Assembly: GCA_018340375.1 (NCBI GenBank)
Contig: JAFFJZ010000046.1
Location: 930,001-994,000 of the forward strand
From: Gonatopus flavifemur
Taxonomy: Eukaryota > Arthropoda > Insecta > Hymenoptera > Dryinidae
DNA: 64,000 nt
Direction: 5' to 3'
Shown here: in pieces, positions 33,763 to 45,605 of the stretch
Layout of the letters: each line of letters opens with the position of its first letter
Position numbering within the stretch: position 1 is the first letter of the stretch
Notes under the pieces: generated by a model
What the model was told of the DNA's origin: nothing
Databases searched by the model: none
What the model saw: the letters and a program-made list of their open reading frames with translations, nothing else
Program-made: the position numbers and the translations under genes

Positions 33763-34349
33763 GTATAAATCTTTTTCTCAACTGGCCATATTAGTAATAA
33801 TACCAAGTAGAGGTGATGTATTATCTTACCAGTATTTTCACATTCGGTGATCTCACATGCAATTATAATTTTCAATCCTAGTTATGATTGATTGCCTAAT
33901 TGAATCCTTTTCTTTCTATTCAAAATTCAAAGAATAATTATCTTCATTTTTTTTAATTGTTTCACGATATTATCGTCATTATCGTGAATCTCGTGATCAA
34001 AATATCGTATTGTATCGTCTTATCGTTACGATAAGAATACACGTTATCGCATCGTTTGTCGCGATTATCGTATCTTATGGTATCGCAATTATCGTCTATC
34101 GCGGCAACACTATCTCGGAGACTCGCTGATGTAATGCTTTGACTTTCACCCGTAGAACCCGGGTTCCATCCCCTCTGAGGGAACTTTCCAATAACCCAGT
34201 TAAAATCAAGGTCTTCAGCTAATCCAAGTAATCCTTGCCAAGCGCATCCGAAATTTGTGGAAGTAAATCCTGAATAAATAATATCTGAATCCGGAGTGAT
34301 GATTTTTTGAACTTTTCAATGTGTGATTGTTACATTTTTCACCACACAA

Positions 34350-34540
34350 AATATCGCTGGAATGATCACAGTAATATTCCAGCATGTCTCCAGAATGTCA
34401 AACAGGGCCGGACATGAAATATTATGAAGACATTCTGACAATATTCTCGAGAGGTTTTCCGGAATATTGCACATTCCCGATGTCATATAGTAACAATATC
34501 GCTGGGACATCCGATGCTGTGTGATGTAATAGATAACAAT
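34350..34540. mobile_element. MITE-like inverted repeat, CACACA ends
   Basis: CACACAAAATATCGCTGG near 34352 and CAGCATCGGATGTCCCAGC (reverse complement of the segment ending near 34535) share an end layout with the 11216-11518 MITE. Pairing is imperfect; boundaries uncertain. Confidence 0.35.
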
Positions 34541-34559
34541 ATCCCTCACAGAACGCACT

Positions 34560-36373
34560 TCTTATAGTTATCTAACACAATAATCAATCAAGGGGTTACA
34601 TGGGTTTCAGAAGACAAAAAGACTCATTCACTCGATTTTTTTCACATATAGTATGAAGAATGCAATTCATTACTCGAATTTTTCTTGGTACATATGAGGG
34701 AACTTTTGAACTATATTGTGCCAAATTTGAACGATGAAATTCCGAGAATTGAGCCAGTTATAGCCATTTTTCGGAGATATCTCGGAAAAGGGTAGTTCGC
34801 GGTGGATAAGATTCCTCGAAACCTAATCGACCGATCTCGTTCGAATTTTGCACACTTCTTCATAGCAACACTGGCCAGTTGAGTTTGTTTCACTTTCCCA
34901 ATTGCCTGGCCAGGGAGGCTTCGCCTCTTGGACCCCCCATGGTATGTATAAAATCAGTTTTCAAGTATAAATCATTTTTTCATTGGCTCTTTATAATATC
35001 AGATATTCTTTTACAAATCGAACACTTCTTAGACAACCCCCTCGGATTCATCTGGGGAGTTTTTTATAGGTTCTATACCTGAAATGAGGGAACACGTGTA
35101 TCATGACTTTTCTTCATTTTCACTATTTTCAGAAATACGCAAATTCGAAATTCTACCCATCTCCTGATCAGACCAATTTCCAAACGATCATAACTCAGGT
35201 CGTATCCCTCGTTGAGACTTGATTTTTCTTCTCAATTTGAAGGTAATGGAACGAAGTTCACTTACAAGGAACGAGTCAAATGTTGAAAAAGGGATTCACT
35301 CACTGTCACCCAAATCAAAGACACTGGAGAGTTACACCATTGATTTTCGCGTTCGATTTCCCATGAAAATGATCTTCTATATTGATGGAGTCTCTGCAAG
35401 GAGGGTTGGAGAAATATTAATATGTTAGGGGCGACACGTCGAGCAATGACGCGCTGAGTCTGCGACTCTCAAGACTGCACTCGTTGGAACACTCTCTGTT
35501 CAATAAATGAATTCCATCCATGTCATGAACAATTTCCTCCTTTGCTACTGTATATATGTGCCTCTTGAAAGATGAGGGAGCATCGTCATGTGTTTCAAAA
35601 AAACGGGTACTGTTTTTATAAGAATTTCACGATAATATCACGCCCAACCTATGATGAGTTCCATACAGTGCGATACATCAAGAAACATCAGAGCTCGATC
35701 GATTGATAACGACATAACACTGTGATCCCGTATCTAAGAACCTCATCAAGAACGATAGAGAAAATTCATCGTTCCTCACCATTGTTTGTTGTGAACTTTC
35801 AGCAAGGTTGTATTGTAGTCCTTATCAGCTTTCACTTCCTCATTATTTGTGAAGAATTCTCTCAATCAATTTCACTTGATTGATTCTGATCAATTGCTTC
35901 CCTCAGTGCAGAATCGATGTTCATTATTCTAGACATAACTGTAGTTACTGTTACTAATTTGAATTTGTCAATACTACAGTGTATATTACTGGCTCCCCAT
36001 GGTCCTATCACTCGGATTCAATTTCCACAATCGACTTCAGTTTTTTAGCCTGAGTACATTTTTTTTTCGTCTCAATGTCTCCCCGGAAGAACCTTGTGAG
36101 TAACCTTAATCGAATATCTGGTTCGTTATGGGGATCAGGATTCCAAAAATACAACCGCCGAGAATTCAATTAGGATATTCTTCGATATTTTGCAGAGATG
36201 GTATCAAATATCATGACCAACTGGAACCACAATCACACAAGCTAGCGTACCTAGTGCACTTGTCAGCTTCAACGTTCGATTCTGCACTGAGAGAAGTGAT
36301 TGATCAGAATCAAATTAGTTCAAACAAGTTTTCACCAATGATAGGCTAGTGAGAACTGATAACACTCATTCAC
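34560..36373. other. Gene-free stretch
   Basis: No gene recognised on either strand in 1.8 kb. Open frames here (for example 35219-35428) match nothing I know. Confidence 0.35.
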
Positions 36374-36975
36374 AGCCAGTTTGTACATTTGACATCACTA
36401 TTTTTTTCTGATGCATTCTGGCTCCCTGAACTCAAAAATCACAGTAAAAACTTTTTTTATGGATAAGTTTTCGAGATGAGTTTTTGAAGTTGAGAAAAAT
36501 TTTTTTCTATCGAAGTTTCACTATTAAAGGTATATCTCAAGTCAGAAACGATCAATCTAATCGTGGCGGGTGTCAAAATGGACATAATCGAACTGTCAAC
36601 GAATATCAACCCCACTTTCGTTGATTACTCGAGTAGTTTACTAAGTTTAGTAAGTGCAATGAATCGAAATATTTGGGAAGAATACTGTTTTTCGACAAAA
36701 ATGAAGGTGAAAAAGTTACATTCTTACCAAGAAAAAATAGGAAACGTGGAAATATACTCGGTACCAAATCTTTTGCGTAAAGTGCGCTCTTTTACGAAGA
36801 GAATGATGTATTTGTGAAAGGAAATCTGTGAAAAATTACAGAAGTTACGATCATTTATGTACAAGTGCCAAAATACAACGTTTTCTTCATTCTGAGAGTT
36901 TGAGTTTATCCATAGCTTATACTCAAGTTTGATTGATTTAAATCATTTTTATTCCAATATATTGATGTAACATGA
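36374..36975. repeat. Unclassified ~600-bp dispersed repeat, copy 1
   Basis: The same sequence recurs inverted at 51297-52206, for example 'gtcaaaatggacataatcgaac' here and its inverse near 51975. This copy lacks the MITE found in the other, so it supplies the empty site, but it has ~70 bp (about 36612-36682) absent there. No coding capacity is shared. Confidence 0.7.
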
Positions 36976-36999
36976 GCATCAAAAGTAATTTTGGCTACT

Positions 37000-37639
37000 T
37001 CATTGTTGTTTGTTTTTGGTAGCATCCGTTTCTCTTATGAGAGCCCAATTATGATCCCCCATCATTCTTTCATCCCAAAATCCCTGGTCGCGTTGCTCCA
37101 TGGACTTCAGTTGTTGATGGGATCTCTCATGGGATGTTCGTCACTCACATCGCCCAAGTTCTCCGGGAAAAAAATTCCAGTGGGGATGTAAGAAATGGAT
37201 CTTGAGAGATATATTTACTCCTGTTGGGACAATTGGAAGGATATAATACACATGGATGAAAAAAAATGGAATAGGATGAGTAGGATAGTATTATATACCC
37301 ATTTTTCCATAATTTCTGAGCAAATTCGCGACGATAACATTGTACTCAGGGTCTTAATTATCCCCAAGGAAACCAGAAACAACTGATTTGAACGAATCCC
37401 AGGCTGCATTTTCGACAGAGGATAAATACGTGTGGAATTTTTCATCTCCCAGCAGTTTCCTTATTTGTGGACCATCGAAGACTCATTCTTTGATTTCTGC
37501 TGGGGGAAGATTTGGGAAGAGGGTTCTCAAATAAGTGAAAGCGTGGCCTCCTTTGTTCAATGCCTTGACAAAGTTTTTGGAACCTCCAAGTTTGATGTGC
37601 AATGGTGGGAGAATAATGTTCTCTTTTCTGACGAGAGGC
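37000..37639 (-). pseudogene. C-terminal piece of the split orphan gene
   Basis: From MPLVRKENIILPPLHIKLGG through FKSVVSGFLGDN and SLKIHFLHPHWNFFP to a terminal …ETDATKNKQQ and TGA at 37002-37000. A ~90-bp stretch near 37215-37300 does not match the family and may be a small insertion; the frame shifts near 37140. Confidence 0.75.
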
Positions 37640-37643
37640 ATAT

Positions 37644-39312
37644 GGGTCATTCCACGTGGTTTTTACACTCAAATTTTAGAATTCAATGGGATAATTTTTT
37701 TTCGATTCTTGATCAAAAAATATTCGATACGTATTTTTTCTTTTTGTTTTTCAAAGCTTTCTTTCGAAAATATGATTTTTTGAAAATCTAACGCACTTGA
37801 AATCTCCTAATTTTCAAGCACTCATTACTCGAAATCTGTTTGTTGTATCAACAATTTTCACAGACATGAAAGTTAGGATTTTTTCTCTAGTTTTCAACGC
37901 TCTGAGTTTCATAATCAGTATAATTAATGTTCATTAAGAATTTTCCAATTAAAGAACAAAAAGTGAAATTTCTCAATATAAGGTAGTTTCGATTTTGTTC
38001 ATATTTTGATACATTGATCTGTGAACAATAACGAAAATTTATCGAATTTTTTTATGATGGCAAGTATTATAGTTCACGAGTTATGAATTTTTTTGTGGCC
38101 GCGTTCGAGTCAGATACCGCGCGCACGGAGCGATACCGTGCACCGTGTGTCGTGTGTCGTGCCGTGAAGCATCACGTCTTCCATCCTTGAAACAAAGCTA
38201 GCTAAGAGTTGATTGTACACTGAGAAAAATGGAATGTGAAAATCACCATGATTTCGTATATTTTTCACCCGTAAAATGATAAAAAATGAAGCCAGCCTTA
38301 CACAGGTGAAAAATACTTTCTTTTACGGTAAACCTAACCTATTGATCTATTTTTCACCTCATCCTTTGGTTTTATTGAACAATCGAATGGTATTTGTTCC
38401 CCCCGTTACTATGACAACCTCGAAAATGATGTATATTCTACCGTAAAGTGCATTACCTCATCAAAAGGTTATTTCCACAATGTATAATTTACTATCACTA
38501 TTACTATTTTACACTACTATTACAGTACTATAATATTGTATATTACTATCATTTTGTATGCTGAATAGCTTCAATCCATTCTTCGCAAAGATATGGTGCA
38601 ATTTTCGTTATTAATTCTACTATTTTTCACGAATAAATGATACTGAAGTTGTGTTTGTGGCGAGTTATTTATGAATAATATGTTTCTATATAAATGATTT
38701 ATTTTTCGATGATCATCCCTGATTTGATCATTGATCAATTGATTCTATTGATGCAAATTGAAATTAGAAGGATGGAAGACGTGATGCTTCACGGCACGGC
38801 GCACGACACACGGTGCACGGTATCGCTCCGCGCGTGCGGTATCTGACTCGAACGCGGCCACAAAAAAATTCATAACTCGTGAAATATAATACTTGCCATC
38901 ATAAAAAAATTCGATAAATTTTCGTTATTGTTCACAGATCAATGTGTGAAAATATGAACAAAATCAGAACTACCTTATATTGAGAAATTCCACTTTTTAT
39001 TCTTTAATTGGAAAATTCTTAATGAACATTGATTATACTGATCATGAAACTCAAAGAATTGAAAACTAGAGAAGAAATCCTAACTTCCATGTCTGTGAAA
39101 ATTTTTGACACAACAAACAGATTTCGAGTAATGAGTGCTCGAAAATTAGGAGGATTCAAGTGCGTTAGATTCTCAAAAAATCATATTTTCGAAAAAAAGC
39201 TTTGGAAAACAAAAAGAAAAAATATGTATCGAATATTTTTTGACCAAGAATCGAAAAAAAATTATCCCATCGAATTCTAAAATTTGAGTGTAAAAACCAC
39301 GTGGAATGACCC
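37644..39312. mobile_element. 1.67-kb foldback element with ATAT duplication
   Basis: Ends GGGTCATTCCACGTGG and inverse; arms 37644-38190 and 38769-39312 (~545 bp) are inverted copies of roughly 90% identity by eye. ATAT flanks both ends (37640-37643, 39313-39316), and removing the element plus one ATAT rejoins the orphan gene in frame (…NSVEY to MPLV…). The inner arm ends are GC-rich (GTGGCCGCGTTCGAGTCAG). The 578-bp centre holds a TA-flanked MITE-like segment. No gene. Confidence 0.85.
38216..38482. mobile_element. MITE-like segment in foldback centre
   Basis: TACACTGAGAAAAAT at the left and, inverted, TACATTGTGGAAATAACC at the right. Imperfect ends; similar to the CACTGAAAA and CACGGAGA families elsewhere in the window. 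Confidence 0.35.
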
Positions 39313-39439
39313 ATATATTCCACGCTGTTCTCACCCAATGTGTGGTTCCTTCTTCTTGGCCATTGTTTTTTCTTGTAGTGATGTCCGCGAGCACGACTAT
39401 CCCAGAGACATAAGAAACAGCACTATTTCGTATATCCTT

Positions 39440-39666
39440 CCTAAGTAGCACAACAGGTTAGAAATGCTGAGAAGGTTCTTGGAAGTTATGAGCATGTTTT
39501 ATGAACATTCTTAGAATCTTCGAATGAGACTGTTTTGGATAAGTATATTCTGTGCACATTCTCAGAACATATTTTTCGAATTTATCCAAAACAGTCTCAT
39601 CTGCATATTCTATGCATGATCACGGAATGAACGCAGAATATTTGAAATGTTCTTGTGCTACTTGGG
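39440..39666. mobile_element. 227-bp MITE with TT duplication
   Basis: Ends CCTAAGTAGCAC and GTGCTACTTGGG; TT on both sides (39438-39439, 39667-39668). Sits exactly between LLYGM and GYTK of the split orphan gene, whose frame it interrupts. A fragment of the same family is at 17611. Confidence 0.75.
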
Positions 39667-39839
39667 TTGCTACATTCCATATAACAGGGCCACTACTTGT
39701 AAATAAGAACAAACTTTCCAACCGTGTTCTACATATTTTACGTTTCCCAACAATTTGACCATTGTTTCATACGATTCTTTAGCGTTGACAGCATGTGCGG
39801 TGGGTATCGACGGTTTTTCGTTCCTGTTATGTGAGAGGA

Positions 39840-40755
39840 TGTGACCGTACATCGATCTCTGAATGAGATATTTCTTCGTCAACTCTATTCATAAACGGTC
39901 GCCACTCAATTTTTCTTAAAATTGAGAAAATATTACGTTTTCTTTCAAGTTAGATAATTTTCACGGTCAATCTTATGGATGCCAATACTTGATACGAAAT
40001 ATCAAACTTGGATACGATTCCAAAAGTTATATGCATGGATGACCACCTTTCATTTGAGAAATGAATACCAAATGTAACTTTAACCGTTATATTCATAATT
40101 GTCACTAGGTCTTTCGGATCGTACATGAACCGATTTTTTTAAGGTGAATTATGAATTGGGATTTCATTAATCAGCTTCTCAACTGATGGTATTTTACATT
40201 GAAGTAAATGACGTGGATTTTCAGTCAGATTCCCCACTGACAATATTTTACATTGAAGTAGAAAGTATTTGGATTTTCACAGTCAGATCTCGGACTGACA
40301 ATATTTCACATTAAAGCATGATGGAATTGGACTGTCACAGTCAGATCCCGAACTGACAATATTTTACATTGAAGCGAAATATAAGTGGATTTTCACAGTC
40401 AGATCCTGAACTGAAAATAGGAGATTAAAAAAAAATCACTCCATAAATAATTTAAGGACTTTATTTCAGGCCTGCGCATTACAAGTGTAACGTTTGAACG
40501 CTGGAATGGCAGTCCCGTCTCCGGCTTCGTGCCTCTATTTCTACCGGCTTGCCCCTCGACGCTCATACCATGTCATGTTCATAAAAAAATATTCCCTTCA
40601 TTGAATTAATAAAATAAACCTTATCATCTTCTTCATTACAACCTTCTGAGGAAGATTATTAACAAACAAATATAAAACATTATTTATTTTTTTTTCTTTC
40701 AAATTCTTTCACATACATTTTTTCCTTCTCCCGCCATACCGATGGTACGGTTACA
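39840..40755 (-). repeat. 3' LTR
   Basis: 916 bp, TG…CA borders. Contains four ~58-bp tandem units (about 40195-40430, each with 'cagtcagat…ctgacaatattt'); the 5' LTR has six. Confidence 0.9.
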
Positions 40756-41496
40756 ATTCCTCACCAACTTTCACTACACATCGAAATCATTTGGAAAATG
40801 TTGTGGTAAAACGTTAATCTATGTCCGTTACCTCTATATGGCGGAAGTCGAACGTTCACAAAGTTAAGTATCTATCAGTCGTTGTAATCGAACATTAAAC
40901 AAAAATAAACATGAAATTCAGCGTTTCTCCACAATAACATTCGAGTGAAAGCTGTTGATTTTTATAAACATGGAATAATATATCCTATTTGGTATTATCA
41001 TGAGGAAAAAATTCATAATTCCTTCATAAAAAAAAACAAACGTGATATGTAACTTTCTACTCGTTCACGAAAATAACTTTGGATTGAAATCTTTTGATCT
41101 TCGAAAACATAAAATAATGTAATTCTTTTCGTTGTTATTTTCATAAAATAATCTGTAACCTCTAAATATCCCCCTTTTTATATAACATCAGACAATACCA
41201 TGTGCTTGTCTCCGAATCAAATGATATCACAGTCTTAGAAATGACACATTTTATAAAACCAGATTATCACATATATTTGCAAAACACACTCAAAAAATTT
41301 TTAACATATTACTTTTCCTGTACTCACTGGATTATTTAATTGTCTTTATCTCATCTATTAGCTTGTAGAATTGTTTCAACGCTGGGTCCTCCATCTCAGG
41401 CAATTTTCCATTGTCTTTAGAACTCGGCGCGCCTCTTGGCCTCGTGAAGTATCCTTCGTTACCTGAGTACATTCTGAATTGACCGTTATTATTAGT
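40756..41496 (-). other. Non-coding 3' region of the retrotransposon
   Basis: Between the extra ORF and the 3' LTR. The purine-rich GTGAGGAA on the minus strand next to the LTR (about 40756-40765) would be the polypurine tract, though it is weak. No gene. Confidence 0.5.
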
Positions 41497-42312
41497 TCAA
41501 GTTGATTCTGCTATTCCTTGAGAAGTTTCGTCTCTCAATGGAGTTCCTACGACACTCTCCGACGGTAAAACGACATTCTCTTCTCGTAGTGATTGCTTGG
41601 TTTCTTTTTCGAATTTGGTTTGATATTTTGTCTTGTTCTGTCGTTTCTGTTTCGTTTTGTAATGCAATTTCCTTCCGTACTCTGTTTCTGGTGGTGTATT
41701 TGGATTCATATTCCAACTTTTGATCCTTTTGCCACGGTTTTTCTCCGTACGATTTTCTGTATTCACTACACATCCTCGTTTTTTGTTATGAACCGCTGTG
41801 TCTGGACTTGGACTTGCTCCTGACCCAAACAATTTCTTTTCGACTTCATGGTGCTGCGGTGTACTTGAACTTGCTCGCTGCTCAAACACGTTATTTTCCG
41901 CTTCCTGGTGCTGCCGTGTAATCGGACTGTATCCCACCTGCACCCCTGCGACTACGTCGTTCACTTTATTTGACTGTTCACTCACTTTCTCGGCCGGTAT
42001 ATTGTTGTTCGTGAACGATTGCGTGGTTGTCGCGGAACACTGATTTCCATTGCAAACGATCATTTTTACATTTACGACACTATTGATTCCCTGTTCTAGT
42101 TTTCCGATGCACTTCACCAATAATGCCAAGTCCTTCCCTGATCCTGTAGATTGTTCTACAAATGACGCGAGTTGAATGATTCTATTTCTGAACTTATTCC
42201 ACATTTCTTCCAGAACCATCGAATAAATCTGAAATCGATTGCTAACCCAGTATTTCACGTCGTCATATGATCCTACCCTTTCAGGTAGCAGCTCCTCTAT
42301 TTGTTTGTCCAT
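41497..42312 (-). CDS. Extra ORF downstream of integrase
   Basis: About 271 residues from ATG 42312, uninterrupted although the pol genes upstream are broken. No signal peptide, membrane segment or furin-like site, so not an envelope protein. The N-terminus is predicted helical (DKQIEELLPERVGSYDD, then FRNRIIQLASFVEQS). The middle has a duplicated ~21-residue unit (compare QHQEAENNVFEQRASS with QHHEVEKKLFGSGAS). The C-terminal third is highly basic (KKRGCVVNTENRTEKNRGKR, KTKQKRQNKTKYQTKF). Function not recognised; a nucleic-acid-binding role is only a guess from charge. Confidence 0.55.
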   Translation of the reverse strand: MDKQIEELLPERVGSYDDVKYWVSNRFQIYSMVLEEMWNKFRNRIIQLASFVEQSTGSGKDLALLVKCIGKLEQGINSVVNVKMIVCNGNQCSATTTQSFTNNNIPAEKVSEQSNKVNDVVAGVQVGYSPITRQHQEAENNVFEQRASSSTPQHHEVEKKLFGSGASPSPDTAVHNKKRGCVVNTENRTEKNRGKRIKSWNMNPNTPPETEYGRKLHYKTKQKRQNKTKYQTKFEKETKQSLREENVVLPSESVVGTPLRDETSQGIAEST

Positions 42313-42532
42313 CTTAACCACAAAATTTTAGGTGAGTTCGTTGCGTCTCCATATGATTTTCTTTGCCCATGTTACGCACCACTGACTTCCCCACCAGACA
42401 CGTCCTACGACCATCATTGCACTGCTGCGCTGAACGCGATGAGCACTCGTCCCTTGGTGATTCGCACGAATCCTTTTCACCGGTATTTCTATGTTCTTCA
42501 TTTTGAATAACATACTTGTCTACAAGGTGTGT

Positions 42533-43844
42533 TCAAAAAGTAAGGTGACTTTGTATTTTCAAGAAAAAATATTTATTTATTTATCAATATTTATGTCGTC
42601 CCCTTCAAAGTAATCCCCCTCAGATACAATACACTTATGCCAACGGTTTTTCCAATCCTCAAAGCACTTCTCATCAGCACTTTTCGGTATAGCCTTCAGC
42701 TCTTCCAGCGATGCAGTCTTTATCTCTTCGATCGTTGCAAATCTCCGTCCTTTCATAGGTCTCTTTAGTTTTGGGAACAAGGAAAAGTCACATGGGGCCA
42801 AATCCGGTGAATATGGTGGCTGAGGCATGATTGTGGTGTTGTTTTTGACCAAAAAATCTCTCACAAGCAAAGATGAGTGAGCAGGGGCATTATCGTGATG
42901 CAAAAGCCATGAATTATTTTTCCACAATTCTGGACGTTTTCTTCGTATTGCTTCTCGCAAACGGCGCATAACTTCAAGATAATACTGTTTATTGACCGTA
43001 CGACTATATGGTAAGAACTCCTGATGCACCACGCCATGGTAATCGAAGAAAACAGTGAGCAAAACTTTGACATTTGATCGAACTTGGCGTGCTTTTTTCG
43101 GTCTTGGCTCATCTGGGGTCTTCCATTGGGACGATTGGACTTTGGTTTCGACATCATAACCATATACCCATGATTCGTCACCAGTTATGACCCTTTTGAG
43201 TAAATCTGGGTCGTCGTTGACGTCATTCAACAGTTCTTGAGCGATGCTCATGCGACGTTTCTTTTGGTCAAAATTTAGCAATTTCGGAACAAACTTCGCT
43301 GACACACGTCTCATGCCCAAAACGTTAGAAAAAATTTCATGGCACGAGCCAAGCGATAAACCAACATCCTCAGCAACTTCTCTGATAGTGATTCGACGAT
43401 TTTCCAAAACAATTTTCTTCACTGCTTGAACGTTTTCATCAGTTGTTGACGTGCTCGGGCGTCCAGAGCGAGGCTCGTCATTGGCATCTTCCCGGCCATC
43501 TTGGAAGAGTTTGTACCACTTGTAAACATTTTTTTTACTCAGAACAGTTTCACCGTATGCTACTGTCAACATTTTAAGTGTTTCGGAGCACTTTATTTTA
43601 TTTTTTACACGAAATTTGATGCAAATCCTTTGATCCATATTTTTCGATAGCAAGAAATCGCCGAGCACGCAAAACACTTATAACCTTTACGCCTCTCACA
43701 ACCAAACAAAAAATGCTATACACTTGAAACTTGGTACAGATGTTCGGGAAGAGTGTGCCAACATAACAAAACAAAAAAATCGATAATCGAAAGTACGTTG
43801 CCCGCGAAATTTGAAAAGTCACCTTACTTTTTGAACACACCTCG
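42533..43844 (-). mobile_element. Intact mariner 3, nested in the retrotransposon
   Basis: Inverted ends CAAGGTGTGTTCAAAAAGT and CGAGGTGTGTTCAAAAAGT, flanked by TA (42531-42532, 43845-43846). 1,312 bp. A different mariner family from copies 1 and 2. Confidence 0.93.
42577..43638 (-). CDS. Mariner transposase (family 3), uninterrupted
   Basis: 353 residues from ATG 43638 (MDQRICIKFRVKNKIKCSE). The frame is open a further 13 codons upstream, but no ATG precedes this one. HTH regions (AYGETVLSKKNVYKWYKLF and TIREVAEDVGLSLGS), then FVPKLL in place of WVPHEL, and the catalytic motifs TGDESW, HHDNAPAH and YSPDLAPCDFSLF with 34 residues between the last two aspartates (DD34D). No lesion seen, so potentially active. 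SETMAR-type genes in other animals derive from this broad group. Confidence 0.93.
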   Translation of the reverse strand: MDQRICIKFRVKNKIKCSETLKMLTVAYGETVLSKKNVYKWYKLFQDGREDANDEPRSGRPSTSTTDENVQAVKKIVLENRRITIREVAEDVGLSLGSCHEIFSNVLGMRRVSAKFVPKLLNFDQKKRRMSIAQELLNDVNDDPDLLKRVITGDESWVYGYDVETKVQSSQWKTPDEPRPKKARQVRSNVKVLLTVFFDYHGVVHQEFLPYSRTVNKQYYLEVMRRLREAIRRKRPELWKNNSWLLHHDNAPAHSSLLVRDFLVKNNTTIMPQPPYSPDLAPCDFSLFPKLKRPMKGRRFATIEEIKTASLEELKAIPKSADEKCFEDWKNRWHKCIVSEGDYFEGDDINIDK

Positions 43845-43907
43845 TATATACTTCCACACCCCTATATTTCAAACCTATTTCACTGATCACAATTTTCATG
43901 TTAATAT

Positions 43908-45337
43908 TCACTTCAATGCGATACCATTCCCACGTGTAATAACTTTTAAATATTTCGGAATTTTTTTTGGTTTCAATAACGGTATTCTGCATGGTTTGAT
44001 TTGTCTGATATTCCAAATTCCACGAATTTCTCCGCTTTTCTCTTCCACTTCGTAGATATTTTCAGCTATTTTCCTCGATACTATATACGGCCCTTGGTAC
44101 CGATAATACAGTTTTGCACAGAACTTTTTACTTTTTGAAGATAATTTGTGTGTTTCAATAAACCACAAGTCATCTGGATTTAAATTTAGGGTTTTACATT
44201 TTTTCGAATGATTTTTCTCTCTTTTGGTGCTTTCGATTGAAGGTTATTGAACACTATTATCTTGATCTCTTCTTCGCTCATCATTTTCCATCTCACTGGT
44301 AAGAATTCTTTTGGCCATTCTAATTTTTCTTGTTTATTATTGATCTCTGTAGGTGCGTGTCCTGTGCTCTCATGTTTGGTATTGTTAAGTATCCATTCAA
44401 TGTCTCCTACAAATTTAACCCATGATGGGTGATGCTGGTCACAATACATCCTCAAGATTCTCCCAATTTCCTTCATGGTTCTCTCGACTGGATTGGCCTG
44501 TGGGTTGTATGGAGAAGTTGATCTCAATTTGATATCGTATTGTTTCTCAAATTTTATCCATTTCTGTGATAGGAATTGAGCAGCGCGGTCTGTAAGCATT
44601 ATTTCCGGTTTTTGGTTATTCGGCGAATAATGGTTCACTATTTTATCTATAATCGGTTTAGTTTTAATGCTTCTCAAGGACTATACTGCCACTGTTTCCG
44701 GAAGAATGTCTAATAGCACTAATATGTACTTCATATTGTAATTTCCACTAGGTAATGGCCCAAAAATATCAACGGACAATAGTTTAACAGAATCCTGGGG
44801 TATTTCATAATTGATTTCTCCTTCATAATTCTTGTAACTCCATTTCGTTTTTTGACACGGTACACATGATGAAACTACATCTCGCACAATTGCTAAATTA
44901 TTAATCGAGAAGTATTTTTCACAAACATTGTATACTTTATCTGTTCCATAGTGCAATAAGTATCTATGGATTACTTGTACAAACCACCACGCGATGTCCG
45001 CTGGAACAATAATTCTGTCCGAATCTTTGATTTTCACTCTCACCAAACCCTCATGTAGAAAGTAGTTTTTATTTCCTTTATCCAATTCTAATCGAATATT
45101 TTCATCGTGTTGCTGACTGATCTCAACTACCTCAAGCCACCTGTTCAAGTCTTCGTAGTTCTGCTCATTCAATATCGCTGATATCAACATGTTATTAGCG
45201 CTTCGATTTCTTCCTTCATGTAACATTCTCGATAAAGCATCGGCAACCTTACCATTGCATCCTTTAATATATTCCAATTGAATATCGAATTCTTGCAAGA
45301 AACTAATCCATCTTGCGATTCGCTGACTCGTATACAT
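43908..45337 (-). pseudogene. RNase H end and integrase of Gypsy pol
   Basis: IARWISFLQEFDIQLEYIKG and KVADALSRML close RNase H. The integrase zinc finger follows (HRYLLHYGTDKVYNVCEKYF … CVPCQKTK), then the core: LSVDIFGPLPSG (first D), MLTDRAAQFLSQ (second D) and NPVERTMKEIGR (catalytic E). The C-terminal part runs LYYRYQGPYIVSRKIAENIY to 43908. An in-frame TAG sits at 44681-44683 and a frameshift near 44195. Integrase would insert the cDNA into host DNA. Confidence 0.85.
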
Positions 45338-45374
45338 ACATAATTGAAGATATTGTAACGACTTGTGATCTGTT

Positions 45375-45581
45375 CTAACGATAATAGTTCGACCTATTGA
45401 CCATATCCGCCACTTTTTTCAATGCCCGAACAATTGCGAGTGCCTCCTCCTCCGTGATGGTATAATTACACTCAGCACCTTTCAACTTTCTGCTCACGTA
45501 TGCGATAGTCCATTCACTTCCTTGATCATCTCTTTCGGCCATGCTTGCTCCCAGCGTATGATCCGAAGCATCAGTATCCAC
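45375..45581 (-). pseudogene. RNase H segment of Gypsy pol
   Basis: VDTDASDHTLGASMAE carries the first catalytic aspartate; TEEEALAIVRALKK follows. In frame with the RT ORF except for a TGA at 45606-45608. A frameshift near 45415 moves to the next frame, where RTIIVRTDHKSLQYLQ continues. Confidence 0.82.
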
Positions 45582-45605
45582 TACAAATTTCTCATCTTTT
45601 CGTAA

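Larger units (their letters stand above)
29733..34112 (+). mobile_element. hAT element 2, complete ends and perfect 8-bp duplication
   Basis: Ends TAGTGTTGCCGCGATA (29733) and TATCGCGGCAACACTA (ending 34112), flanked by identical TCTCGGAG at 29725-29732 and 34113-34120. 4,380 bp. Both subterminal regions are dense in CGATA/TATCG words. Encodes a BED-finger hAT transposase in at least two exons. Confidence 0.93.

Noticed and set aside
40195..40430. Regularly spaced repeats that could be mistaken for a CRISPR array
   Set aside because: They are tandem units within an LTR of a eukaryotic retrotransposon, with no spacer diversity and no cas genes.
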